Part shown: positions 17,859 through 26,594 of the stretch, in pieces
How positions within the stretch are numbered: position 1 is the stretch's first letter
How the letters are laid out: the number at the start of each line of letters is the position of its first letter
Origin: Cohnella phaseoli
Lineage (GTDB): Bacteria > Bacillota > Bacilli > Paenibacillales > Paenibacillaceae
Assembly (NCBI RefSeq): GCF_003386235.1
Contig: NZ_QRDZ01000008.1
Span: 62,001-126,000 of the forward strand
DNA length: 64,000 nucleotides
Direction of reading: 5' to 3'
Program-made: the position numbers and the translations under genes
Notes under the pieces: model-generated
What the model saw: only the letters and a program-made list of their open reading frames with translations
Database searches by the model: none
What the model was told of the DNA's origin: nothing

Positions 17859-17894
17859 AAAAAGAGACCCCTTAGAAGTAATCTTGGTGGTCTC
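17859..17894 (-). terminator. Probable intrinsic terminator after AraC/lipoprotein gene
   Basis: A GAGACC/GGTCTC stem (17864-17869 with 17889-17894) with a T run on the minus strand. It lies 40-75 bases past the stop of the 17937-19865 gene and before the endonuclease V start. Confidence 0.55.
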
Positions 17895-17936
17895 CCTGCT
17901 CTCGTATTCCATTTTACCGCTATTTCCTTCCGGCTC

Positions 17937-19865
17937 CTAGCGGCTTATTAGCCATTCAGCTAACTCTTCTGTTTGACTCAGAATAGCTATCGGGTCCCAA
18001 TATCCGGAACGGTCGCTTGTCCATAAGAACACTCGATCATTTTTTATTGCCGGAAGCGTATTCCAAATTGGATCCTTTTTCAGTTCATCCAACTTTTTCG
18101 AGTCCGATGTCAGGATAATATAATCTCCCGCATACTTTGGCAGCACTTCCGCAGAGATTGACGCCCAACCGGGGTCAGCCATTTCGGCCGCAACATCTGC
18201 AGGAGGTTTAAATCCGAAGCCATTATAGATCGGTTGACCGCCTTTTCCGAAGTCTGCACCAACAGCCATTATTTCTTTTTCATCTAGCTGAATAACCGAA
18301 AATGTACTGTCAGCGGGAATGACTTTCAATACCTTTTCTTTAGCAATAGCGATACGGTTGTCATACTCATTCAGCCAAGTCTTGGCCCTTTCTTCTTGAC
18401 CAAGCAGTTCGCCGAAAAAACTGATTTCCTCGTGCACCGTTTTTAGAGAAGCATAGGGTATTACCACAGTAGGGGCGATTTTAGACATCTGCTCATTTAG
18501 CTCAGGATAAAAATCGTCCATAATAATCAAATCCGGTTTAAGCGATAAAATTTTCTCTACGTTGCCGTTTCCGTCACCTATGTTCTCTACATCCTTCAAA
18601 TACTGATTGAAGTATGGATTCTTAATATGATGATCGGATGTTCCAACGGGCGTTACACCTAGCGCTATGAGACTTCCAAGATACTCGCCGGCAACGATTC
18701 GTTTAGGCTGAGTAGGTATTTCTATCTCGCCATTAATGGTTTGAACAAGTTTAGTCTGCGGCTGCTCGGATGAAACGGGAGCATCGCTTGGACTTGGCTG
18801 TGATGTAGTAGTCCCTAGTGCGTCGTTCGTACCACATGCACTAAGCAACAAAATGAAGCTTAGCAGCAATGCGGACACTAGCGTAGTCCTTGAGTCTTTA
18901 AACATGAATAAATCTTCCTCTCCATCACCTTCGTGATGATAATAATTATCAATATCATCAGCGTAGCGAACTAGCTCTGACGAGACAATGGAGAATTCCA
19001 CGTTTATAGGAGGACTATCTACTTGTTTCTGCTCTTTTGCATTCACTTCTCGATAGCGTATGGGAGAGACCCCTCTGTGCTTTTTGAACAATCTGCTAAA
19101 ATAACTCGGGTCATGATACCCCACACCGGCCGCAATTTCCTTTAACGTAGCATCCGTTTCAAGCAATAGTTTTGCAGCCTGATCGATCCGAACTTTTATT
19201 AAATAATCGATTGGACTAATCCCTGTACGTAATCTGAAGTAAGAAGACAAATGGGAAACGCTATAGTTTAAACTTTCCGATAACGTCTCCAACGTCATCG
19301 CTTCTGCATAATTCTCATGAACAATCGTCGCAATTTGAGTCGCCAAATCACGTTTCTTAGAGTTCAAACCTTGTTTTGGCAGTTGATGCAGCAACTCATA
19401 CACGAACTGATAAAATAAAGCTCCTACGCGAAGCCGAGTAAGGGTGTTAGACCTTCCCCACTCTTTTTCCATCTCACTCACTATCCGGTACAGGGGCATC
19501 GGATTATTCGGTGTTATACTGTAAGAAAGATCAAAGGAACGAGAGGCGATATCGGAAGGTGCCAGTGGCTGTACGCCGCCCTTGTAATAGATGCTATAGT
19601 AATCCAGATCTTGCATGTCTGCGTCAATATCAAGCACGTTACCTTTACCCGCATGAATCACAGTAAAATGCTGCATATCGTAAACATCTTGTCCCAGATG
19701 AACTGTAGCGTTACCGCGAATCGACATGAGAAATAAACTTGAGGGAACACGATAGGAACGAATGGAGTCGCCAGCCTTGATCGTGATGCGACGAATATCT
19801 ATGACTTTGCAGCTCGCATAATTCCATGAAGCAATTAGATCGTTAATATTCATGCTCTCCCCCAA
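17937..19865 (-). CDS. AraC regulator fused to siderophore-binding lipoprotein
   Basis: One frame encodes 642 residues. Residues about 175-275 are an AraC-type double HTH (TLETLSESLNYSVSHLSSYF, then LKEIAAGVGYHDPSYFSRLF), preceded by a cupin-like sensor. After a linker of about 45 residues comes MFKDSRTT at 321, a hydrophobic stretch and LLSACG (Cys344): a textbook lipoprotein signal of 23 residues. Residues about 370-640 are a Fe-siderophore binding domain (KRIVAGEYLGSLIALGV, then SLKPDLIIMD). Btr-type regulators join AraC to a binding domain but keep it in the cytoplasm. Here the internal signal would export it. An ATG at 18905 with AGGAAG upstream, and a Fur box just before, suggest a separate lipoprotein is also made. 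Start is TTG 19865 or ATG 19853. A CG-rich palindromic repeat copy lies just upstream. Confidence 0.85.
   Translation of the reverse strand: MGESMNINDLIASWNYASCKVIDIRRITIKAGDSIRSYRVPSSLFLMSIRGNATVHLGQDVYDMQHFTVIHAGKGNVLDIDADMQDLDYYSIYYKGGVQPLAPSDIASRSFDLSYSITPNNPMPLYRIVSEMEKEWGRSNTLTRLRVGALFYQFVYELLHQLPKQGLNSKKRDLATQIATIVHENYAEAMTLETLSESLNYSVSHLSSYFRLRTGISPIDYLIKVRIDQAAKLLLETDATLKEIAAGVGYHDPSYFSRLFKKHRGVSPIRYREVNAKEQKQVDSPPINVEFSIVSSELVRYADDIDNYYHHEGDGEEDLFMFKDSRTTLVSALLLSFILLLSACGTNDALGTTTSQPSPSDAPVSSEQPQTKLVQTINGEIEIPTQPKRIVAGEYLGSLIALGVTPVGTSDHHIKNPYFNQYLKDVENIGDGNGNVEKILSLKPDLIIMDDFYPELNEQMSKIAPTVVIPYASLKTVHEEISFFGELLGQEERAKTWLNEYDNRIAIAKEKVLKVIPADSTFSVIQLDEKEIMAVGADFGKGGQPIYNGFGFKPPADVAAEMADPGWASISAEVLPKYAGDYIILTSDSKKLDELKKDPIWNTLPAIKNDRVFLWTSDRSGYWDPIAILSQTEELAEWLISR
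18937..18951 (-). promoter_or_regulatory. Fur-type box inside the AraC/lipoprotein frame
   Basis: TGATAATAATTATCA, a perfect 7-1-7 inverted repeat matching the B. subtilis Fur consensus. It ends 32 bases before the internal ATG at 18905 that starts the lipoprotein signal. A -10-like TATTAT lies within it on the minus strand, but no good -35 is seen. Confidence 0.65.
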
Positions 19866-19879
19866 GCTTACCCTCTGCT

Positions 19880-19927
19880 TTCATCTTACTTGTGGTAGGG
19901 TTCATCGTATTATCATCTGCAGAGCGA
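19880..19927. repeat. Degenerate copy of TTTCGCCC palindromic repeat
   Basis: Contains GGTAGGGTTCATCGTAT and ends in AGAGCGAA, resembling the copy at 57510-57559. The outer arms are decayed here. Confidence 0.4.
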
Positions 19928-19944
19928 ATGCCGAAATGGCTTCG

Positions 19945-20634
19945 TCAATCCTCAAGGAAAGCAATGCGGATCAGTTCCTTGATCTTTCGAAGCTTTGTCG
20001 AGTCCAATCGCCGCAACATGTCCAGAATTTGGCTTACTTCACCAGCTGCCTGATCAACCGGATCCGTCCGTGATTCCCCCAAAACCGGATTCTCTTCCTG
20101 AACGTCAACGCCCTCATCGAATCGAACCCATGACATGTCCGCCGTATCCTTCATGCATTGCAAGAGAAAACGCATCTGTTCGAGGTCATAACGGCCCAGA
20201 AATTCACGAACGTTGCTTTCGATATGAATGTGTAGCTCATTGTGGAGATTGAAGACTTTCTGCCCCATCGGAGTTAAACGGAACAAGACTTCCTTCTTAT
20301 TGTCGGGGAGTGATTCGATTTGAACGATTCCTTGCTCCGACAATCGCCTTGTAATCTTGGACACACTGCCTCTCGGGATACCGAAACGCTTGGAGATCGT
20401 AATGCCGTTCACTACCGTTGACTCCCCAATCGCGTCAACGATGTGCAGCATAAGGATGGTCGCTTCTTTTAGGAAAGCGATGACATCCTCATCCGAGGTG
20501 CGCGCCATCATCCAACGCCTTTCCTCGTCCTCTCCTTCAGCCTGGAATCGCTTCTGTATGACACCGATTTGGCCCATCATCTCCGTGATCAAGTACGCTT
20601 GTTCAACGTTTGCGTCTACCCTTGTGCGGGACAT
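19945..20634 (-). CDS. MarR family transcriptional regulator
   Basis: The 229-residue protein has a MarR winged helix at about residues 60-135: TISKRFGIPRGSVSKITRRLSEQGIVQIESLPDNKKEVLFRLTPMG, abbreviated here as the recognition helix GSVSKITRRL and the wing DNKKEV. It carries a longer acidic C-terminal tail than usual (about 170-229). It is divergent from the NAD(P)H reductase at 20816. Paired GTTTC-type direct repeats overlie that promoter, and are the likely operator. The ATG has an AAGGGGGG site slightly upstream. Confidence 0.85.
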   Translation of the reverse strand: MSRTRVDANVEQAYLITEMMGQIGVIQKRFQAEGEDEERRWMMARTSDEDVIAFLKEATILMLHIVDAIGESTVVNGITISKRFGIPRGSVSKITRRLSEQGIVQIESLPDNKKEVLFRLTPMGQKVFNLHNELHIHIESNVREFLGRYDLEQMRFLLQCMKDTADMSWVRFDEGVDVQEENPVLGESRTDPVDQAAGEVSQILDMLRRLDSTKLRKIKELIRIAFLED

Positions 20635-20724
20635 CCTTCGCCCCCCTTTCCGTTTCTCCTGTCGTTTCTTTTGTTACAGTATAGCAAGCAATTGGCCTGA
20701 ATTAAATAATTCCAGGAAACATTA

Positions 20725-20787
20725 TTGACAACGAGAAAACAAAAACATATTATGGTTTCAAATAAAACAATTATGTTTCTATAAAAC
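20725..20787 (+). promoter_or_regulatory. Promoter and MarR-type direct repeats for reductase gene
   Basis: TTGACA (20725-20730), a 17-base spacer and TATTAT (20748-20753) form a near-consensus promoter. Just downstream are GTTTCAAATAAAAC (20755-20768) and GTTTCTATAAAAC (20775-20787), 20 bases apart from start to start, or two helical turns. Binding there would block transcription of the reductase. Confidence 0.75.
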
Positions 20788-20815
20788 AAAAAAAGACAGG
20801 AAGAGGTGCTCCGCA

Positions 20816-21433
20816 ATGAATTTCGTAATCGTGTTCGACCATCCTTACGGTGCCACGGCTTCCGAGAATGTCCCGCATCGAAGAAGCTATTCCGCCGCGT
20901 TATTAGCCTCTGTGACGAAAGGTCTGCTCTCGAACCATCACGGCGTCGATCTGATCGATCTGCACGCGGACGGCTTCAATCCCGTCATGTCCGCCTCAGA
21001 TCTAGCTGATTGGCGCCAGAAACGCTCTAGCGACCCGCTCGTGACCGACTATCAGCGGCGACTAATGGCCGCGGATCATATCGTGTTTATTTTTCCCATC
21101 TGGTGGGAAGGAATGCCTGCTCTCATGAAAGGGTTTCTCGACAGAGTATTTGTAAAGGGTATCTTCTATACCGAGACGAAGCCGGGACGTCCCTTCAAAT
21201 GCTTACTGCCCCGCTTGAAGAGTGTAACTCTGTTGACGGTCATGGCCACACCGACCTTCGTTTACCGTTGGTTCCTCGGGAACCCGATTGCCAAAATGGT
21301 CTTCCGCGGCACCTTCCGGAAGATGGGCATCCACAAGCTGAAGTGGCACAACTACTCTGGCATGGAGAATCGCACGCTCGAGCAACGCCGCAATGCCCTG
21401 GACAAGACCGAACGGATTTTCGAGCGTTATTGA
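20816..21433 (+). CDS. NAD(P)H-dependent flavodoxin-fold oxidoreductase
   Basis: The 205-residue protein matches the KefF/MdaB/NQO-like flavodoxin-fold family: an N-terminal VIVFDHPYG strand, a DLHADGFNPVM segment, a DHIVFIFPIWWEGMPALMKGFLDRVF motif in which FPIWW and the following Pro-Ala-Leu-Lys-Gly are the FMN-binding hallmark, and a late TVMATP segment. Such enzymes reduce quinones or electrophiles with NAD(P)H. Divergent MarR and a strong promoter with repeats suggest induction by an electrophile or phenolic compound. Confidence 0.88.
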   Translation: MNFVIVFDHPYGATASENVPHRRSYSAALLASVTKGLLSNHHGVDLIDLHADGFNPVMSASDLADWRQKRSSDPLVTDYQRRLMAADHIVFIFPIWWEGMPALMKGFLDRVFVKGIFYTETKPGRPFKCLLPRLKSVTLLTVMATPTFVYRWFLGNPIAKMVFRGTFRKMGIHKLKWHNYSGMENRTLEQRRNALDKTERIFERY

Positions 21434-21537
21434 AGCCGTGTAACAAACAAATGATTCATTACAAACCAAGTCTGTTACGGTAAGTACTGAAGAGAGGCCT
21501 TTCGATGGATGGCCCTTCCCTTTACAGGCTGCCTCCG

Positions 21538-22632
21538 TTATTTTTTAAGGGGAAGCCTCACCGTAAACGTGGTTCTCCCTTGGACGCTCGTTGCGGAAAT
21601 CGCTCCATTATGCAGCTCAACGATGTTCTTGGCAATTGCGAGGCCGAGTCCCGAGCCGCCCGTATTCCGCGAACGGGATTGCTCGCCGCGATAAAACCGT
21701 TCGAATAACAACGGAATAACGGATGCCGGCAAAGGCTCTCCGTAGTTCGTAATCTCCACGACGGCTTGCCCAGAGTCGCTGTTCGATAACGCGATATCGA
21801 CCTGCCTGCCATCCTTTCCGTATTGGATCGCGTTGACGATCAAGTTCTCGAAGACACGGACAAGCTTATCCCCGTCTGCTTCTACGATGTTCGGATGATC
21901 GGGGAGAGTTAAGAGGCACTCCATCTCCGCCTGTTCAAATTGCAAACGGAATTGCGCCGCCAATTGCGCGAGCATCTGGGCGAGATTGATCGGGGCCAAT
22001 CGAAGCCCCATTCCGCCGCTCGTCCTCGTGAATTCGAACAAATCGTCAATCATCGTTTTCAAGTGTATCGTTTTCTCGTATGCGATTCGAGTGTAATGCC
22101 TCAGTTCCACTTCGTCCCGGTAGCGATCCTCTTCGATCAGCCCTAAATACCCGACGATGGATGTCAGCGGCGTGCGCAGATCATGAGAAACGTTCGTGAC
22201 CAACTCGACCTTCGTCCGCTCGGCACGCCGTTCCTCCTCGATAGACAGCCTCAGCTGTGCCGTCATTGTATTGATATTTTCCGCCAATACCCCGAGCTCG
22301 TCATCCCTGCGAATCGGAAAGCGGTAATCAAAATTCCCCGCGGCGATCCGTTCGATTCCCTGCGAGATTTCCATTAGGTAACGAATGGTTGAACGACTGA
22401 GAACGAACAAGTAGAAAATAAAAAGCAAAAGGCAGGCTGAAGTAAAGAGGAGCGGAATTCCGAACTCTTCCCACATCAGCCGCAAAAGCGATCCGAGGTA
22501 AGGAATATCGTATTTGAGCGCCGCGGCCGCGATCAATTCGAGGAAGCCAGCCGTCATGACGGACGCCAACGCGCTTAAGCCGATTAAGTACAGGATTTTG
22601 AAACGCAGACTCTTCCACGGTTTACGGATCAA
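21538..22632 (-). CDS. Sensor histidine kinase, VanS-like
   Basis: The 364-residue kinase has two membrane helices (about residues 13-35 and 57-80) around a short extracellular loop of about 20 residues, a HAMP-like region, the H-box VSHDLRTPLTSIVGYL (about 147-162), N-box VFENLIVNAIQYG, G1 ITNYGEPLP and G2 SGLGLAIAKNIV. The short loop favours intramembrane sensing, as in VanS of the non-VanA types. The start is a TTG that overlaps the response regulator by 11 bases. Together with VanR-like and the divergent cell-wall genes, it likely senses glycopeptides or wall damage. Confidence 0.85.
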   Translation of the reverse strand: MIRKPWKSLRFKILYLIGLSALASVMTAGFLELIAAAALKYDIPYLGSLLRLMWEEFGIPLLFTSACLLLFIFYLFVLSRSTIRYLMEISQGIERIAAGNFDYRFPIRRDDELGVLAENINTMTAQLRLSIEEERRAERTKVELVTNVSHDLRTPLTSIVGYLGLIEEDRYRDEVELRHYTRIAYEKTIHLKTMIDDLFEFTRTSGGMGLRLAPINLAQMLAQLAAQFRLQFEQAEMECLLTLPDHPNIVEADGDKLVRVFENLIVNAIQYGKDGRQVDIALSNSDSGQAVVEITNYGEPLPASVIPLLFERFYRGEQSRSRNTGGSGLGLAIAKNIVELHNGAISATSVQGRTTFTVRLPLKK

Positions 22633-23323
22633 TTTTATATCCTACTCCCCATACGGTCTGGATCGGCTTGACACCGCCCAGCTCGCTCTCCAATTTATCG
22701 CGAAGCTTGCTGATATGAACCATAACGGTGTTCGTGGACTCCAGGAACTTGTCCTTCCACACTGCTTCGAATATGGCCTCCGCGCTGAACACCTGTCCAG
22801 GATGGCTTGCCAGAAAATACAAAATATCGAACTCTGTCGACGTCAAATTAACGTTCCGGCCCTCCACCGTAACCGTATGCGATTTCTTGCTTATATTCAG
22901 GGAATGGATCTGAATTTCGTCTTGATCCTGTGCCTGTTGGATCTGCACATTCAAATAAATGGACCTGCGGAGCAGCGACTTCACCCTGGCGATCAGTTCG
23001 AGGGCATTAAACGGCTTGACCATATAATCGTCCGCCCCTGTCGTGAGCCCCAAGATTTTATCGATATCCTCGGTTTTGGCGCTCAGCATCAGGATCGGAA
23101 TACCGTGCTCCGCGCGCACCGCCCGCACGACCTCCAAGCCGTCCATCTCCGGCATCATGACGTCAAGGATAATCAATTGGATGGATTCTTTGGCGATCAA
23201 ATTCATGGCTTCGCGGCCGTTGCTTGCCGTGAGCACCTGATATCCTTCGTTATTCAAATAAATTTTGATCAGTTGGGCGATTTCAAAATCGTCGTCAGCG
23301 ATCAGTATTTTAATGGGATTCAT
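22622..23323 (-). CDS. OmpR/PhoB response regulator, VanR-like
   Basis: The 233-residue regulator has a receiver domain with acidic pair DDD (residues 10-12), phosphorylation Asp in LIILDVMMPEMDGL (about 54), and Lys in MVKPF. The winged-helix output domain includes VWKDKFLESTNTVMVHISKLRDKLE and ends with TVWGVGYKIDP. The sequence resembles VanR of glycopeptide resistance clusters more than PhoP. The ATG has GGAGAG upstream. It is divergent from the ligase operon at 23513; the 189 bases between should hold both promoters. Confidence 0.88.
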   Translation of the reverse strand: MNPIKILIADDDFEIAQLIKIYLNNEGYQVLTASNGREAMNLIAKESIQLIILDVMMPEMDGLEVVRAVRAEHGIPILMLSAKTEDIDKILGLTTGADDYMVKPFNALELIARVKSLLRRSIYLNVQIQQAQDQDEIQIHSLNISKKSHTVTVEGRNVNLTSTEFDILYFLASHPGQVFSAEAIFEAVWKDKFLESTNTVMVHISKLRDKLESELGGVKPIQTVWGVGYKIDP

Positions 23324-23512
23324 GGGATCTCTCCGGTTTTTATTTTAATTTGGCTATAGTTTATCAGAAATAGTCTTCGCAACCGACCGCCCGTATTCAC
23401 AAATAAGGAATTCTTAAGATTTCCTTTATGATCTTTTACGAACTCTCTTGGCCATCCGCGGTATCTTGAAGGTAGAGCAACGGACAAGAGTTCCGCCTGG
23501 AGGGTTATCGAT

Positions 23513-24589
23513 ATGAAAACAAAGCTATACGTTCTGTACGGAGGCAAATCCGTCGAACACGAAGTGTCGTTAAAAACAGCGGTTACGGTCCTTCATTCCA
23601 TTGACGAAAGCCGCTTCGATGCTTATCCCGTTTACATTACTCGTGACGGCTTGTGGTGCACGCCCGGCCAACTTTCCAAGGTGGGATTGACGGTCGAACG
23701 GTTAATTGCGCAGCCCGAGCTTCGCGACCCGGCTCGGTCCATCGGCGAAATCCTGTCGGGCATGATGGCTTTGCCCGGTCCCAAAGTCGTTCTGCCGTTA
23801 TTGCACGGCTCTAACGGGGAAGACGGCACGGTGCAAGGCCTGCTGGAACTGTTGAACGTTCCGTACGTCGGGAACGGCGTGCTGTCGTCCGCGCTTACCT
23901 TGGACAAGGCGATGTCGAAGCAGGTCTTGGCCCAAGCGGGCATTCGACAGACGGAATTTATGGCTTGCCGATTCGAAGAATGGAGATCGGATAAGACAGC
24001 GATTCTGAGTGAAGTGGAGAATCGTATTGGATATCCCTGCTACGTGAAGCCGGCTTCCCTAGGCTCCAGCATCGGCATCAGCAGGTGTACAAACCAAGTG
24101 GAGCTCCTAACCGGTATCGGCGAGGCGTTCTCCTACGATAAGAAGCTCGTAATCGAGCGCGAAGTGGACGGCAGGGAAATTCAAGTAGCCGTCCTCGGCA
24201 ATGAAAGGCCCCTGGCATCGTTGCCCGGCGAGTTCATCCATGATCACGTTTTCTTCGATTACGAAACCAAGTACATGGACAAGCGGCTGGCGATGTCGAT
24301 TCCCGCCAAGCTGGCGGACGGCCTGACCTCGCGAGTTCGTGAACTGGCCATCTTGGCCTACCAAGCCCATGGCTGTGAGGGCCTCGCTCGCGTCGACTTC
24401 TTCCTTGACGGAGATGGCGAATGGTTCCTCAACGAAATTAACGCTTTACCCGGATTTACGAATTTCAGCATGTATCCGGTCATGTGGGAACGTACCGACG
24501 GAACTTCCTATTCCGAGCTGATCGAGAAGCTGATTGGTCATGCCGTTGCCCGTCATGAAGCCAAACAAACGATTCGCTATGCGAGGTGA
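23513..24589 (+). CDS. D-alanine--D-alanine (or D-Ser) ligase
   Basis: The 358-residue ATP-grasp ligase shows the Ddl family motifs: LYGGKSVEHEVSLKTA (N-terminal Glu), VLPLLHGSNGEDGTVQGLLE, PASLGSSIGIS, an omega-loop FFDYETKYMD with Lys-Tyr, and FLNEINALPGFTNFSMYP. The Lys-Tyr in the omega loop fits D-Ala or D-Ser as acceptor; D-lactate ligases (VanA type) have lost it. The neighbours (racemase, VanXY-like, VanRS-like) suggest D-Ala-D-Ser synthesis rather than the housekeeping role. The ATG has GGAGGG about nine bases upstream. Confidence 0.85.
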   Translation: MKTKLYVLYGGKSVEHEVSLKTAVTVLHSIDESRFDAYPVYITRDGLWCTPGQLSKVGLTVERLIAQPELRDPARSIGEILSGMMALPGPKVVLPLLHGSNGEDGTVQGLLELLNVPYVGNGVLSSALTLDKAMSKQVLAQAGIRQTEFMACRFEEWRSDKTAILSEVENRIGYPCYVKPASLGSSIGISRCTNQVELLTGIGEAFSYDKKLVIEREVDGREIQVAVLGNERPLASLPGEFIHDHVFFDYETKYMDKRLAMSIPAKLADGLTSRVRELAILAYQAHGCEGLARVDFFLDGDGEWFLNEINALPGFTNFSMYPVMWERTDGTSYSELIEKLIGHAVARHEAKQTIRYAR

Positions 24590-25794
24590 ACAAGTTGAGC
24601 CAGATGAGCGAGGTGGTCGGAATGCTAAGTGACACGTGGGCCGATATCAGTCTGAGCCGCATTCGCGAGAATATGCGGAAAATCCGCAAGTCGCTGCCGG
24701 ATTCGGTCAAGCTGATGGCCGTCGTGAAGGCGAACGGGTATGGGCACGGCGACCTCGAGTCGGCTGCGGCGGCCGAACAGGCGGGGGCGGATTATTTGGC
24801 GGTCGCTTATCTGGAAGAGGCGGTTCGGCTTCGCGATGCCGGCATGAAGCTGCCGATTCTCGTATTGACCCCCATTCGACCGGAACGGACGCCACTGGCG
24901 CTGAAGCTCGACTTGATACTGACCGTCACAAGTGCCCATTGGTTTGCCGAGGCCCGTGTCTTTAAGCCTTACTCTTCGGCGGGGAAGCTTCGGGTTCATG
25001 TGAAGCTGGATACGGGACTCGGGCGGATCGGCATTCGGTCGAGGAAGGAATGGGAAGAGCTCGTTCCGTGGCTGAGCGCGGAGGACGTCGAAGTGGACGG
25101 CTTCTACACCCATTTCGCGACAGCAGGTCAGGCAGACACCGCTTTCCTGGAAAGGCAGACCGCTCGTTTCGTCGAGATGAAGGAATGGGCAGTTTCGTCC
25201 GGCTTGAAGATCCGGCATTACCATTGCGCGGGCAGCGCTGCGGCGCTAAGGTTCCCCCATCTGGCGATGGATATGGTTCGAATCGGAGCGGCGATGTATG
25301 GCTTTTATCCAGAGCAGCTCGTTCGATCCGTCAAGCTGGAGCCGGCTTTAAGCCTGCATAGCCGTCTGGTCCACGTGAAAAAGCTGGCCAAAGGCGAATA
25401 TCTCGGGTACGACAATTCGTACCATGCCGAAGAGGACGAATGGATCGGAACGGTGCCGATCGGCTATGCCGACGGTTGGACGCAGCGGATGCAAGGCACA
25501 GAGGTGCTGATTGAAGGTCGGCGCGCCCCGATTGTCGGCAAAATCTGCATGGACCAGCTGATGGTCAAGCTTCCGGGACCGTGCTCAGAGGGTACTCTTG
25601 TAACCTTGATCGGACTTCAGGGCGAGCAGCGAATTACGTTTGCGGAGCTTGCCGCCCATATCGGAATCGTGGCACAGGAAATCTCCGCTTCGCTTGGCGT
25701 CAGAGTTGCAAGAATCTATACCGATACCGAGGAGGATCACGCAAAATGGGACAACCAAATCAGATGGAGCGAAGTCGAACAGGCCGTCATTTGA
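24586..25794 (+). CDS. Alanine racemase family protein, possibly serine racemase
   Basis: This fold-type III racemase of about 400 residues has PLP lysine Lys48 in AVVKANGYGHG, catalytic Tyr275 in GYDNSY and a CMDQLMV segment at 321. It lacks the membrane domain of VanT. At the position of the alanine racemase Tyr, replaced by Asn in VanT, it has Gln364 (IVAQEI), as far as I can align by eye. It overlaps the ligase stop by four bases (GTGA). A TTG at 24595 has a better spaced GAGGTG and could be the real start. Last 49 bases overlap the next gene. Confidence 0.82.
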   Translation: MNKLSQMSEVVGMLSDTWADISLSRIRENMRKIRKSLPDSVKLMAVVKANGYGHGDLESAAAAEQAGADYLAVAYLEEAVRLRDAGMKLPILVLTPIRPERTPLALKLDLILTVTSAHWFAEARVFKPYSSAGKLRVHVKLDTGLGRIGIRSRKEWEELVPWLSAEDVEVDGFYTHFATAGQADTAFLERQTARFVEMKEWAVSSGLKIRHYHCAGSAAALRFPHLAMDMVRIGAAMYGFYPEQLVRSVKLEPALSLHSRLVHVKKLAKGEYLGYDNSYHAEEDEWIGTVPIGYADGWTQRMQGTEVLIEGRRAPIVGKICMDQLMVKLPGPCSEGTLVTLIGLQGEQRITFAELAAHIGIVAQEISASLGVRVARIYTDTEEDHAKWDNQIRWSEVEQAVI

Positions 25795-26594
25795 CGTACT
25801 CCACCGTACAAATAGCTAATTCCGAAATCCACCAAGGACATCTGGTCTTGATCAATCGCGAGCATCCCATTCGGCAGACGAGTTCTTCCGACCGTTTGTT
25901 GCCGCTTAGCACGATTCCGGCTATCCATACGCTGCACGACGGAATGCGGCTAGATAGAACCTGTTTGCGGAATTTGGCGAATCTGCTTGAGGCTTGTCAG
26001 GGAATGAACGAGGTTATCGCTGTCAGCGGCTATAGAACGAAAATAGAGCAAGAGGAGATTTATGAATCTTCACTAGCTGATAATGGGGCCGAATACACCG
26101 CACGTTATGTCGCATTGCCAGATCGAAGCGAACATCAGACGGGGCTGGCTATCGACGTCGGCAAGCGGAACAAGGATGTGGATTTCATCGCCCCGTCATT
26201 CCCTGACAGCGGCGTTTATAAGCGCTTTAAGCAGCTTGCCGCCCGGTATGGGTTTGTCCAGCGTTATAAGGAAGGCAAGGAGTCCCTGACACGAATTTCT
26301 TGCGAGCCGTGGCATTTCCGTTATCTGGGCTATCCTCACTCGGAAATTATGGAGCGGAACGATTGGTGCCTGGAAGAGTATATCGATCAGCTTGAAGCCT
26401 ATCCCTACGAAAAGAACCATCTTATCTTCGAGGATGAGCGGTCATTCGCGGAGATTTATTATGTAGCGGCGGAGACGGGGACTTCTACGATCATTCCCCT
26501 TGAAGAATGCGATCGGTTCCTCTTATCGGGTAATAATAGGAACGGGTTCATCGTTACCGCTTTTCTGGACAAAGGCAGCCGAGTTCATGTCTAA
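25746..26594 (+). CDS. VanXY-like D,D-peptidase (M15B)
   Basis: From the ATG at 25746 (AGGAGG about ten bases upstream) the protein has 282 residues. The M15 zinc motif is intact: Ser128-x-His130-x-x-Gly133-x-Ala135-x-Asp137 and Glu187-Pro-Trp-His190. A SGYRTKIEQEEIY helix precedes it, as in VanY/VanXY. There is no signal peptide or membrane helix, so it is probably cytoplasmic, as VanXY is, removing D-Ala from precursors or dipeptides. About 70 residues beyond the peptidase domain (210-282) form an extra C-terminal region. Its gene overlaps the racemase by 49 bases. Confidence 0.82.
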   Translation: MGQPNQMERSRTGRHLTYSTVQIANSEIHQGHLVLINREHPIRQTSSSDRLLPLSTIPAIHTLHDGMRLDRTCLRNLANLLEACQGMNEVIAVSGYRTKIEQEEIYESSLADNGAEYTARYVALPDRSEHQTGLAIDVGKRNKDVDFIAPSFPDSGVYKRFKQLAARYGFVQRYKEGKESLTRISCEPWHFRYLGYPHSEIMERNDWCLEEYIDQLEAYPYEKNHLIFEDERSFAEIYYVAAETGTSTIIPLEECDRFLLSGNNRNGFIVTAFLDKGSRVHV

